Below are positions 1 through 8,434 of a stretch of 22,982 nt of DNA, piece after piece (positions within the stretch are counted from its first letter, which is position 1; each line of letters begins with the position of its first letter). The DNA lies in IMG/VR virus record IMGVR_UViG_3300037109_000101, positions 1 to 22,982 of that record. The stretch is one strand, 5' to 3'. This stretch comes from a virus. Under the pieces are notes generated by a model. That model saw only the letters and a program-made list of their open reading frames with translations, had not been told where the DNA came from and made no database searches. The translations under genes were made by a program, and so were the position numbers.

Positions 1-2979
1 TTGAATGTGTGTTGCGTCAAGGACTTTATAATTTCCTGCCGGAATAGAAACCTGACTACCTTGTATCATTGCATTTCCTTGAATCGCTATGTTTTGTCCG
101 GTTGCAAGGGGCTGAAAATTTCCTTTTCCGTTATAATTAAATTGACCATTTGAAGCAAACGCATACGCGGGAGCACCAGACGCATAGTCAAGCGTGTTTA
201 TTGTAAAGTCTGGCTTGAAATTGGGAGTTACCACATTTCCGTTCGCGTCGGTGTGTGAAACAGATAGTGTTCCGTCTTTATTTTGTGTAAAAGAAACTCC
301 TGGTCCCGCATCCTTAAGCATTGCCACCATTTGAGCCTTTGAAGTGTCGTCAAGTTGCGTAGAAGAATTGATTGCGTAGATACTCGCATCAATCGGATTT
401 ACAAGACGCTTGTCCGTAGCTGCCGACCATTCAGACTTGGTGAACGCAGCAAACCCGGCAGGATTACTTGAAGGGTCGGTCCCGGTCTGAGCTTTCCACC
501 AATCAGACATAACTTGCTGGGCCCCCGCGTCAGTCGTTGGATTCGCGTCAAGATGAGTCGAAGCATACGTTTCAAGTTTCTTTGACGCATCCCAATATTG
601 CGCCGACTCCGCGCTGGCTTCCTGAATGTTCGTAGCTCGATTTTGAATATCGTAGGTGTTTGCAATCTGCGTTCTTTGATTGTCGAGTTCTCCGTTCACC
701 TGCTCGTTTTGTAATTGTAAACTACCTTGTACTCCGGTGTCTGGATTGCCATAAAGCGCATACGCCGCGTTTTTGTCAGCCGCATTCATGGAATCGATTT
801 TTCCAGGAACGTAAGCGCCGGTCGAATTGTCGTAGTATCCAAACAGTTCGTTGTGCTGGTCCTGATAGGTTTTCCCGGCAAGGTCTAACTGCGAAGAGGC
901 TATTTCTAATGATCCGGCAACATGGTTTCCGTTGTCATCGGTATAACCCTTCATTCCGGCTTCCTGAAGCGTCATTCCTTGCTTTTGAATCTCTTGTTCG
1001 TTTGCCTGTAAATCCATTGTTCCCGGCATATGAACCGTGGTCCCGTCGGCCGCAACCACGTCTTTTCCATAGAGCGCGTCGGCCGCGCGCTGATCTTCGG
1101 CGTTAAGCAGAGAGTATTTCTGCTGGATTTCGTCTTTCTGCATGGCAAGGGTGTCGGATTGTAATCCGAATTGTTTTGCCGCGAGTTGTAGACTGCCGTC
1201 GATATATTCCCCGGTATTCGGATCACGATATCCCTTAAGACTGTCAATAGTCGCCCCGGCCTTTTCCGCCTCGATCTGAGCACTACCCTTGACATAATTA
1301 CCGTCGCTGTCGATATACCCTTTAAGGGCTGCATCCTGCAAGGATAGTCCTTGTTTTTGTATAGCAACCTGGTCGTTTTGGATTTCGAGAGAACCCGGAA
1401 TATGGTTTCCGTTTGCGTCGGTGGTCCCAAAAAGAGCCGCGGCCTTCTGCTGGGTTTCCGCGTCCATATTCGCCATCGTTCCCGGACGGAAAATTCCCGA
1501 AGCATCAACACCGCCAAACAACTGAGTGTGAGCGTCGGCAACCGTGGTCGCCTTAAGCCCAAGTTCTCCGGCGGCAATTTCAGCGCTGCCTTGAACGTGT
1601 TGTCCATTCTGGTCGGGATAACCCTCGACCGACGCCTTGTTCAAATCAATTCCCTGCTGTGTCAACCAGTTGGAATCCGCCGCAATCTTTTGGGCGGAAG
1701 TGATCTGCATTTGCGCAATGGTCTGATTGCTGGAAATGTTCATTCCGGCAATCTTTTCGCCCGAAGCAATGCCTTCACGAGTAAGAGTTGCATTCTGAGC
1801 CAATTGACCGTATTGGAAATTAAGACTTTGGCTGTATTCGCTCTTTGATTCTTCAAATTTCGCCTGGTCAAGTCCCAACGAAGCGACAAACTGCTTGTCC
1901 TGTTGATTGAGGTCGGCATAGCTTTTTGCCAACGTCGCTTGAAACTGTGTGGCCGCCTGGTCGGTGGAGATGCCGAACTCCTTGGCCGTTTCCGCCAGTT
2001 TCGCCGTATCCAGGCCGATTGTCTGCGCAAACTGCTGGGTTTGAATTGTGGTCGCCGCAACCGATTTCATGGAATTATACTGATCTGCCGAAAGCGTTCC
2101 CGCGCCATACTGCCCGTTGATCTGATCAACCGTGGCCCCGGTGTTTACCATGTTCTGAATGGCGTTGTATTTATCACTTCCGAGCTTGTCCTGCATCCCC
2201 TGTATGGTAAGGTCTCCGGTCGTAACATCCTGGTTCATCTTAACGTTCCTATAATCCTGGACGGTTTTAAACTGGGAGGTATCAAGGTCCTTGCCAGTTG
2301 CCTGTTTGTAGGCCGCCGCCGCCGTGGCGAAATCGCCAGCCTCCACGGCCTTGTCATACGTGGCCCATCCTTGGGTTTGCGTATTCTGCAATGTCGCAAG
2401 ATTTATCTGCTGTTGTCCTTGACCCGAAGAAACGCCGAATTGCTGAGACTGAGTTTCCATTCCCGCAAGAGTATTTGCCGCTCCTACTCCGGCCTGCTTT
2501 ACCTGTTCGGTGGCAACTTGGTTATTTAAATCGTTTTGGCTTGCCATTCCGAGAATTGTATTTTCCGTGGCGTTCTGATTTGCAATTGCTCCACCCTGCC
2601 CGGCCGCCCCAACACTCTGAGCCGCACTCTTAGCGCGCAGTTCGTTTGCAGCCCGAACAAAACCCTCGTTGTTCTGCGCCAAATTAGGCGCGTAGGATTG
2701 CCCGGACATCATCGATTTAAGCGTCTGCGTGTATTGGTTTGCCAAATCTTCCGGAAGCGTGCTCAATACGCTTGGCGTTGTTTTTGGCGCAGCCCCTCCG
2801 CCCGATCCGCCCGGAGTAAAGGCATCGGTATAGTTTCCGGCGTTGGCCTGAACATCCGCAAGGGTCGATGTTCCCGACGGACTGAACGGCGTACCGGCCC
2901 CCGAAGATGTGGGAGCCAGGTATAAACGATTTGCAACCGTCGGATCGGTAGAATCTACAGGATTTGCAAGGGTAGCCAT
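1..2979 (-). CDS. Giant repeat-containing virion protein, partial (candidate ejection/internal virion protein)
   Basis: This reading frame stays open from an ATG at 2979 to the left window edge, 993 codons without a stop, so the C-terminus lies outside. I checked every triplet. A GGGAGAG Shine-Dalgarno lies 6 bases before the ATG. Residues 1-80 are Gly/Ser/Pro/Ala-rich. Residues about 80-440 are Gln/Ala/Asn-rich and mostly helical-looking (for example TIQTQQFAQTIGLDTAKLAE). Residues about 450-755 hold nine degenerate units with the pattern [KL]-[GFY]-[GY]-x-D-x(2-5)-G-x-[YH]-V-x-G-S, each followed by a helix. The last 240 residues look globular with beta character. It is the most tail-distal gene of the virion module. 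Large Gln/Ala-rich helical proteins in this position of podovirus genomes are often DNA-ejection proteins, but I recognise no specific family; a tail or adhesin role is also possible. Confidence 0.85.
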   Translation of the reverse strand, partial: MATLANPVDSTDPTVANRLYLAPTSSGAGTPFSPSGTSTLADVQANAGNYTDAFTPGGSGGGAAPKTTPSVLSTLPEDLANQYTQTLKSMMSGQSYAPNLAQNNEGFVRAANELRAKSAAQSVGAAGQGGAIANQNATENTILGMASQNDLNNQVATEQVKQAGVGAANTLAGMETQSQQFGVSSGQGQQQINLATLQNTQTQGWATYDKAVEAGDFATAAAAYKQATGKDLDTSQFKTVQDYRNVKMNQDVTTGDLTIQGMQDKLGSDKYNAIQNMVNTGATVDQINGQYGAGTLSADQYNSMKSVAATTIQTQQFAQTIGLDTAKLAETAKEFGISTDQAATQFQATLAKSYADLNQQDKQFVASLGLDQAKFEESKSEYSQSLNFQYGQLAQNATLTREGIASGEKIAGMNISSNQTIAQMQITSAQKIAADSNWLTQQGIDLNKASVEGYPDQNGQHVQGSAEIAAGELGLKATTVADAHTQLFGGVDASGIFRPGTMANMDAETQQKAAALFGTTDANGNHIPGSLEIQNDQVAIQKQGLSLQDAALKGYIDSDGNYVKGSAQIEAEKAGATIDSLKGYRDPNTGEYIDGSLQLAAKQFGLQSDTLAMQKDEIQQKYSLLNAEDQRAADALYGKDVVAADGTTVHMPGTMDLQANEQEIQKQGMTLQEAGMKGYTDDNGNHVAGSLEIASSQLDLAGKTYQDQHNELFGYYDNSTGAYVPGKIDSMNAADKNAAYALYGNPDTGVQGSLQLQNEQVNGELDNQRTQIANTYDIQNRATNIQEASAESAQYWDASKKLETYASTHLDANPTTDAGAQQVMSDWWKAQTGTDPSSNPAGFAAFTKSEWSAATDKRLVNPIDASIYAINSSTQLDDTSKAQMVAMLKDAGPGVSFTQNKDGTLSVSHTDANGNVVTPNFKPDFTINTLDYASGAPAYAFASNGQFNYNGKGNFQPLATGQNIAIQGNAMIQGSQVSIPAGNYKVLDATHIQ
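715..1629 (-). repeat. Nine-unit degenerate protein repeat (GYxDxxGxxVxGS type) within the giant protein
   Basis: Units begin (first base of the K/L/E codon) at about 1626, 1521, 1434, 1323, 1236, 1074, 951, 846 and 756. Examples are KGYIDSDGNYVKGS, KGYTDDNGNHVAGS, LFGTTDANGNHIPGS and LYGNPDTGVQGS. Spacings are 35, 29, 37, 29, 54, 41, 35 and 30 residues. The first three and last three units repeat the same KGY-35-LFG-30-LFG spacing, and units 3 and 6 share an IQKQG(L/M)(S/T)LQ(D/E)A helix, so a multi-unit block appears to have duplicated. The DxDG/DxNG cores resemble calcium-binding loops, but that is only a resemblance. Confidence 0.75.
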
Positions 2980-2997
2980 GGAATTCTCTCCCAAATA

Positions 2998-3348
2998 TTA
3001 AAGCTTGTGAAAATACAGAGTGATCTTCGCCGCGGCCGATCCGTTACCGGTTCCCCATACCGTACCGATAGCGGGCATGATGTCGGACCAACTATAAGCG
3101 GCCAGGTTAATGTCCTTTTTGTCCGCAAGCAAGGGATTGACAAGGGTCGAATAATAAATCTGTGAAACCGACGAAGCTTCGTTCCTGATTGCCCTGCAAA
3201 GAAGTCCAGGGTAGTTGGTTCCGATCACAACGTCCGACGCGCCAATGGTAATGACACGCGTGTCGTACCATACAGACATCAACGTGAGAAGTTCGAGGTG
3301 TGTTCTTGGATAACTCAGATTTCCGAACGATACTGGGACATCGGACAT
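2998..3348 (-). CDS. Hypothetical virion-module protein, 116 aa
   Basis: ATG at 3348 follows AAGGAG with a 6-base spacer. The protein is soluble-looking and rich in aliphatic and aromatic residues, with no signal peptide or membrane helix. It ends in a beta-like stretch (AAAKITLYFHKL). It sits 18 bases downstream of the tail-fibre gene stop and 18 bases upstream of the giant repeat-protein gene, all on one strand, so it is probably a co-transcribed virion or virion-assembly gene. I do not recognise the family. A fibre-associated chaperone or small tail component would fit the position, but that is inference only. Confidence 0.7.
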   Translation of the reverse strand: MSDVPVSFGNLSYPRTHLELLTLMSVWYDTRVITIGASDVVIGTNYPGLLCRAIRNEASSVSQIYYSTLVNPLLADKKDINLAAYSWSDIMPAIGTVWGTGNGSAAAKITLYFHKL

Positions 3349-3366
3349 AGTAGACTCCTTTTTTTA

Positions 3367-5157
3367 TTATGATGCTACCGCTTTAATAACGATAAATTTT
3401 AAGGGTGTTGCTTCCGTAATCGACGCCGCGCTTATATTTTTAACCGTTACCGACGCCGAACCCGCTGCGCAAACCACTTCAATCGCCCAGCAAGATGCGT
3501 TGGTTGCGCTATTGTGTTGCATTACTACTAAATCTGTTGCCGCCAAAAAGGTGTTTGTCCAAGTAAAAACCGACGTAGCAGCCGCCGCCACTGCCGAGCT
3601 AAACATCGTGATCGTTCCGCAAAGTTTCGAAAGCGTTACTCCGGTTGTTCGACTGGTCCCTTGCGTTGCCGTTCCACCCGCCCCGGTTGCATATCCAATT
3701 CCACCACCCGAGGACGCTATCGCTCCGGTCACGGCCAGCGAGGTTCCCGTGGCCGCGGCAATTGCAGGAGTACCGGTCAATGCCGGAGATGCAAGCGGAG
3801 CAAGAGCGGAATGGCCGGACGAGTCGCCTGTATTGGCCCCAGAAATAGAACTTGCTCCTGCTCCAAGCGAAAGAGAGGCGTTGTCGGTTCCGGACAATGT
3901 AAGCGTATTGCTTACGGTTAATGATTTTCCGTTCGCAACAACAGCGGCCAAATAATCAACGTTCCATGTTCCCGCCGCCACTGAATTTGTAAGAAGAATT
4001 ATTTGCACGTCCGTACCTGGCGCAAGAATTGCCAAGGCTCCGGCTCCGCTTGTTTGCAAGGTGATAATTCCTGTCGAAACATTATCAATTTCAAACTGAG
4101 AAAATTGTGGCAGTGTGGTCGCGTTAGGGAGTACAACCGTTTGGTTTTGCGTGCCAGTAAACCGAATATACCCCGTAATTGATGATGCGGTAAGAGTAGT
4201 AGTTCCCCCGGCGGTCGCAATATCCTGGGAGGTTCTGGCGACATTTTTAGCAAGGATGTTTCCTTGTGCATCGCGCAAAACCACCGAGTTAGCCGTAGCC
4301 GCAGTCGCAAGAGAAACAGCCGTCGGAGTTGCCGCGCTTCCCGTGGTGTTTCCTATCACGCTATTTGCGGCAAGATTGGCCTGTTTGGCAAGCGTTACCG
4401 CACCATTCGCAATGGTAGGGTTTGGATATGTTGAACCGTTCAAATCTCCCCCGGCCGATCCGCTTGGGACCCGCGAATCGCTTAACCGCGAATCATTGCC
4501 GATTGCTACAGTCGTGGCGGTTGCACCGGTTGGAATTTGAGCAATCGGAACTTTGGTCGATCCGTCGAGCCCCGCATACCCGGATGCAGCGCCCTTGTTC
4601 GCCGTTGCTTCCTTGGCGTTCAATGCCGTTTGCGTGGCGCTCGAAATCGGTTTATTGGCATCGCTCGTATTGTCGCAGTTTCCAAGTCCTACATCCGATT
4701 TGCTTGGCGTACTTGCCGCTGCGTCTTCCACACCCGCCGTTACATGCCGCCATCCGGTCCCTGATGGAACGGTAGCCCCGCCAACCGTCGCCCATGTTCC
4801 GTCGTCCTTAAGTAATTTTCCCGACGGCGTTCCGGTCGCGGGAACCCCGCCCCTTTTCGAAGAGGATATTGCCGGAAGACGGTCGCCGTCAAGCGTTCCG
4901 GAAGTAATTATCGAAGCGTCAATTGTTGATGGAGCGGAAGGACCAGGAACCGAAACAGGGACGTTTTCCAGACCGTTCAAGATCGTTCGCAAATCGGTAT
5001 TTGCGTTGATTTTAAATTCCGCGCCGGAAACAATAATTTTCCCTTGCCCCTCAAATTTGATTTTACTCAAAAACGCGGTTGCGTCCGCCAAAAGAGAAAG
5101 CTTCTGCTTAAGGTCGGCAGTGTCTTTGATTACCTGATCAAGAGCGGGATACGACAT
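3367..5157 (-). CDS. Tail fibre protein
   Basis: A 596-aa low-complexity, Ala/Thr/Ser/Gly-rich fibre. Residues 1-30 form a short coiled coil. Residues about 100-125 carry the common fibre motif GGVPATGTPSGKLLKDDGTW, followed by VGLGNCDNTSDANKP near residue 157, a signature seen in many phage tail fibres (VGLGNVDNTSD type). Around residue 450 an ALAPLASPALTGTP segment matches another recurring fibre motif. The last 90 residues, from TSRTTGVTLSKLCGTITM, form a beta-rich tip-like domain often seen at the end of such fibres. The ATG overlaps the upstream stop as TAATG, suggesting translational coupling with the small membrane-protein gene. It presumably makes a trimeric host-recognition fibre; the receptor is unknown. 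Confidence 0.85.
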   Translation of the reverse strand: MSYPALDQVIKDTADLKQKLSLLADATAFLSKIKFEGQGKIIVSGAEFKINANTDLRTILNGLENVPVSVPGPSAPSTIDASIITSGTLDGDRLPAISSSKRGGVPATGTPSGKLLKDDGTWATVGGATVPSGTGWRHVTAGVEDAAASTPSKSDVGLGNCDNTSDANKPISSATQTALNAKEATANKGAASGYAGLDGSTKVPIAQIPTGATATTVAIGNDSRLSDSRVPSGSAGGDLNGSTYPNPTIANGAVTLAKQANLAANSVIGNTTGSAATPTAVSLATAATANSVVLRDAQGNILAKNVARTSQDIATAGGTTTLTASSITGYIRFTGTQNQTVVLPNATTLPQFSQFEIDNVSTGIITLQTSGAGALAILAPGTDVQIILLTNSVAAGTWNVDYLAAVVANGKSLTVSNTLTLSGTDNASLSLGAGASSISGANTGDSSGHSALAPLASPALTGTPAIAAATGTSLAVTGAIASSGGGIGYATGAGGTATQGTSRTTGVTLSKLCGTITMFSSAVAAAATSVFTWTNTFLAATDLVVMQHNSATNASCWAIEVVCAAGSASVTVKNISAASITEATPLKFIVIKAVAS

Positions 5158-5426
5158 TACTTTTTAAAAACCATTTCCAAAATAAAGACACCCATTGCCA
5201 GAATGATGCTTCCCATTTCAGCCATAAGCATCCCCTTTAAACCATTTAAGCCTTTCCAAAGTTCATTCTGTTCTGTTTTGCGATCAGCTGTTTCTACCGT
5301 TAGGTTTTTAGAAATCAATTCAACCTCTTTACAAACTCCGCTATGGTTGAGACAAAGTTCGTCTTCTGGCCGGTGGTGTTGGTGTCCGAAGTCGTCTTCA
5401 GGTCTGTGGTGTTGATGCTCGTTCAT
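5157..5426 (-). CDS. Small coiled-coil protein with C-terminal membrane helix (XhlA/holin-like candidate)
   Basis: 89 aa. I chose the ATG at 5426, two bases after the nozzle-gene stop, because GGGAG lies 5 bases before it; an in-frame ATG at 5438 is possible but would overlap that Shine-Dalgarno and the upstream gene. The N-terminus has a duplicated HQHHRPED motif, then a C-x-N-H-S-G-V-C element, a short amphipathic coiled coil (about residues 35-60) and one hydrophobic C-terminal helix (GSIILAMGVFILEMVF) ending in KK. This order (coiled coil plus single C-terminal helix in about 90 aa) is typical of XhlA-like phage membrane proteins, which work with holins in lysis. No endolysin is visible nearby, so the lysis role is inference. 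Confidence 0.7.
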   Translation of the reverse strand: MNEHQHHRPEDDFGHQHHRPEDELCLNHSGVCKEVELISKNLTVETADRKTEQNELWKGLNGLKGMLMAEMGSIILAMGVFILEMVFKK

Positions 5427-5428
5427 TG

Positions 5429-8400
5429 TTACTCCCATCCATTTTCGCGTGGTGAAGTTCCTGAATAAAATTCTGCTCCAAAATCCTGCATGGGTTCAAT
5501 ATGAAACTCCACGCCTCGGTATTTAAAATTCCCGTCAGCGGGAAGGACTTTATCGATAAGAATATCAAATCCTCTGCCGTAACATCCTTCGGGAGTAACG
5601 ATCTGCAACATTTTCCTGAACCAGTTATACCCGGCTGGAGCAATGGCAGTATCGACAACCTCAGTATAGGCCCCTGGACACTCGAAGCGGTCGCCGTCGG
5701 TAAATAAAACAATGGACAAACCCGCGGCATCAACCAAATCGCAAAAGAGCAGATATTCCGTGCATTCTCCCATCGTTCCGAATTCGGCATCGAGACCGAG
5801 ACGCCGGGATTTTACTTTCAGGTGGTACGGGTACGCCGTGCCGCCGTAATTATCCTGAAAAACTCCTGATTTTAGGAAATTGAATACCCGGTATACGTTA
5901 CTTTTATTTGAAAGGCCATAACAGACATTTCCATCCTTCGGAATCAACACAATCGGGTCGTTCTGATATGCTCCAGCCAGTCCAGGCGCCAGGGTATCCC
6001 GATATGAACCGATATACTTGCCGTCAGGCGAGGCATAAAACCCAAATATGGTCGGAATGGTCTGGCCAGGAACCGCTATTCTCCAAGAATCCTTATGCCA
6101 AAGTGAAAAAACCGTTTCCTTCCATTCTAACGAACGAGGAAGACCCGTGCCGGGATCAACGTGGGTATACCCGTCGTACCACAACTCTGAAAGTCGCATC
6201 GTCTCCAAGACCTCCACAGAGGCCCCTGGACGAAGTACGATCGGACATTTATGAGACAGTCCGAAAACAACCTGTTTAAGTTTCGGATGATCGGCAAAAG
6301 CAATCGTATTCGGGAAATCAATTCCAAGTTCATGGGAAATGGTACGCGGGATATTTGCCGGGTCATGATTGTCGAGAATGCCGATTTTTTGCTCTTTGCA
6401 GAAATAAAGGTCGCCCTGAAAAATGAAGATCCCGGTATCACGTTGACTGTCATTTGGTTCAAATACGATTTTTTGCGTAACGGCCTGGAAAAGCGAAGCG
6501 AATTTTTGAGGGAAAGCCGCATCCGAAGATGCTCCAACAGAATAAAGCCAGTATCCGCCGCCGGTCGAAAGCCAAAGTCTTTCCTGATCCCAACATGCAA
6601 AACGTCCGGCAGGAGAAACCTGAAAGCCGGTAGTATCCAGGGTATTGGTTTCGTAGGTAAGTTCGGCATCGGTCGTTAAGTCATGATAAATTAAATTCGG
6701 ATCAAAAACCCCGGTCAAAGCAAAATCCCGAAGATACCGTAACGAAAGACCGTCGGCCACGGTTTCGCTTGCGTCTCCCAGCGTTCTCCATACTCTGAAA
6801 TGTGTCGCTCCCTGAGCAATTGCATTTACATAATTCATCGGCATTGAAATGAGAGGAATTCCAACGGATGTCGAGCAGACCATAGTCAATGACTGGCGCT
6901 GGTCTACTTGTTCCATGCTTGAATCAATTGTCTCTTCAAAAACGCTGGTGTCAACGCCTAAAGACGTTCTTCGTCTTACGAATGTGCCGGTTATCGAGAA
7001 ATAATAACCACTGGTTATTCCATTAGATAATTTGGTCCAGATAATACCGTCTAAAGAACTATAAATTAAGTGTGAACCTGTTCCAAATATTACCCACATT
7101 TTATTGTTAAAAATCATAGAAGCAGAGTTGTAAGTATCCACAGGAAGCGCGTCGGTTCCCGACTCCGTCCAGGTAATGCCGTCCGAAGATGAATAGACCT
7201 TGCGAGTAGGAGCGGTAGTATATCCTCCAATGACCCACATCTTGTTATTAAAAACCACAGAAGCAGAGTTGTAAGTAGCCACAGGCAGAGCGTCAGTACC
7301 AGATTCAGTCCAGGTAATGCCGTCAGAAGAAGAATAAACCTTACGAACAGCGGTCGTGGTATATCCTCCAATCACCCACATTTTATTGTTAAAAATCACA
7401 GAAGCAGAGTGGTAAGTAGCCACGGGTAGCGCGTCGGTTCCCGATTCTGTCCAAGTAGTACCATCAGAAGAAGAATAAACCTTACGGGTGGCAATGCCTC
7501 CTGTGAGAAGCCCTCCAATCACCCACATTTTGTTATTAAAAATTAAAGAGGTATGCATACAAGTAGCCACGGGTAGCGCGTCGGTTCCCGATTCTGTCCA
7601 AGTAATTCCGTCAGAAGAAGAATAAACCTTACGGATGGCATTACCTCCGGTATATCCTCCAATCACCCACATCTTGTTATTAAAAACTAAAGAGGTATGA
7701 TAATAAGTAGCCACAGGTAACGCGTCGGTTCCCGATTCTGTCCAAGTAATTCCGTCAGAAGAAGAATAAACCTTACGGGTGGCAGAAGAGGTTGCTCCAC
7801 CAATTACCCACATCTTATTATTAAAAACCACAGAAGAGTGACCGTAAATATTTAAAGTCAAATTCGAAACATCCGCATCCGCCGTCATATACGGATTCAA
7901 CGACGGTACGCAATCAATCCCCCATGCCCGTAGTCCCCATGCGCTTCCCGTCCAATAAATAATCATGTTCCTTTTCAAATACGGAAACGTGTAATTCGTC
8001 GTGATTGCGGTATCGAACAAACAATAGATCGAACTATAAATTTTCAGCATGGAAAAATGAGCGGTCGCCGAAGCAAAAAGCGCGCTCATTAAAATCGTGC
8101 GGGTATGGTCGGTAATATTAACTACTTCGAGGTTGTAAACCGTGGCCGTGGTAACATTCTGCGTCCAATTGAACAGGTATTCTTTTCCATCCGGGCCGAT
8201 CATGTAAACTGCTTCCGGAGTATAGTTCGTGTGTTCGGAACCATACCCTCGCGCCGTGCCCTCCGTAAAAATATCGACAAGGGCCTCGCGCGGATCGAGC
8301 GGGTCGATAGGAGTGCAGTTCTCAAGCAGTTGGCATTCCCCTTGCTTGAGTGTAAGCGGATCATCGAGGGAGTTCATTCCCTGATAATATCCGCTTGTTC

Positions 8401-8434
8401 CACTGTCGGCGCTTCGATCAGGTAGTTTTATCAT
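5429..8434 (-). CDS. Tail nozzle-like protein with inserted Kelch-type repeats
   Basis: 1001 aa. The N-terminal 195 residues (with GYYQGMNSLDDPLTLKQGEC near residue 15) and the C-terminal 500 residues, rich in beta strands (LWLSTGGGYWLYSVG, IFIFQGDLYFCKEQKIGIL), read like the large beta-propeller nozzle (gp12/tail tubular B type) proteins of short-tailed phages. That assignment rests on general sequence character, size and position, not on a recognised family motif. Residues about 199-480 hold six Kelch-type units. The ATG directly abuts the previous stop (TAAATG), with only a weak Shine-Dalgarno, so translation is probably coupled to the upstream connector gene. The last residues (TSPRENGWE) end 2 bases before the next ATG. 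Confidence 0.75.
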   Translation of the reverse strand: MIKLPDRSADSGTSGYYQGMNSLDDPLTLKQGECQLLENCTPIDPLDPREALVDIFTEGTARGYGSEHTNYTPEAVYMIGPDGKEYLFNWTQNVTTATVYNLEVVNITDHTRTILMSALFASATAHFSMLKIYSSIYCLFDTAITTNYTFPYLKRNMIIYWTGSAWGLRAWGIDCVPSLNPYMTADADVSNLTLNIYGHSSVVFNNKMWVIGGATSSATRKVYSSSDGITWTESGTDALPVATYYHTSLVFNNKMWVIGGYTGGNAIRKVYSSSDGITWTESGTDALPVATCMHTSLIFNNKMWVIGGLLTGGIATRKVYSSSDGTTWTESGTDALPVATYHSASVIFNNKMWVIGGYTTTAVRKVYSSSDGITWTESGTDALPVATYNSASVVFNNKMWVIGGYTTAPTRKVYSSSDGITWTESGTDALPVDTYNSASMIFNNKMWVIFGTGSHLIYSSLDGIIWTKLSNGITSGYYFSITGTFVRRRTSLGVDTSVFEETIDSSMEQVDQRQSLTMVCSTSVGIPLISMPMNYVNAIAQGATHFRVWRTLGDASETVADGLSLRYLRDFALTGVFDPNLIYHDLTTDAELTYETNTLDTTGFQVSPAGRFACWDQERLWLSTGGGYWLYSVGASSDAAFPQKFASLFQAVTQKIVFEPNDSQRDTGIFIFQGDLYFCKEQKIGILDNHDPANIPRTISHELGIDFPNTIAFADHPKLKQVVFGLSHKCPIVLRPGASVEVLETMRLSELWYDGYTHVDPGTGLPRSLEWKETVFSLWHKDSWRIAVPGQTIPTIFGFYASPDGKYIGSYRDTLAPGLAGAYQNDPIVLIPKDGNVCYGLSNKSNVYRVFNFLKSGVFQDNYGGTAYPYHLKVKSRRLGLDAEFGTMGECTEYLLFCDLVDAAGLSIVLFTDGDRFECPGAYTEVVDTAIAPAGYNWFRKMLQIVTPEGCYGRGFDILIDKVLPADGNFKYRGVEFHIEPMQDFGAEFYSGTSPRENGWE
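6990..7840 (-). repeat. Six Kelch-type propeller repeats within the nozzle-like gene
   Basis: Six in-frame units of about 46-48 residues, each beginning with a variant of [SA]S(L/V/I/M)(V/I)FNNKMWVIGG, then a variable 5-8 residue loop, then RKVYSSSDGITWTESGTD and ALPVAT. The last unit is degenerate (FNNKMWVIFGTG, then YSSLDGIIWTK). The SSSDGxTW piece resembles an Asp-box. Between units the protein sequence is almost invariant outside the loop, while many third codon positions differ: for example VYSSSDG is spelled differently at about 7165-7185 and 7305-7325. Confidence 0.9.

Noticed and set aside
660-1106. Plus-strand open frame opposite the giant protein (similar ones at 1351-1848, 1903-2529, 2536-2925)
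   Set aside because: The minus strand is continuously open here, with recognisable protein repeats and a good ribosome site; these frames have no ribosome sites and low-complexity, Arg-rich products.
3500-5137. Plus-strand frames opposite the tail fibre gene
   Set aside because: They mirror the Ala/Thr/Gly-rich codons of the fibre; the fibre has recognised motifs.
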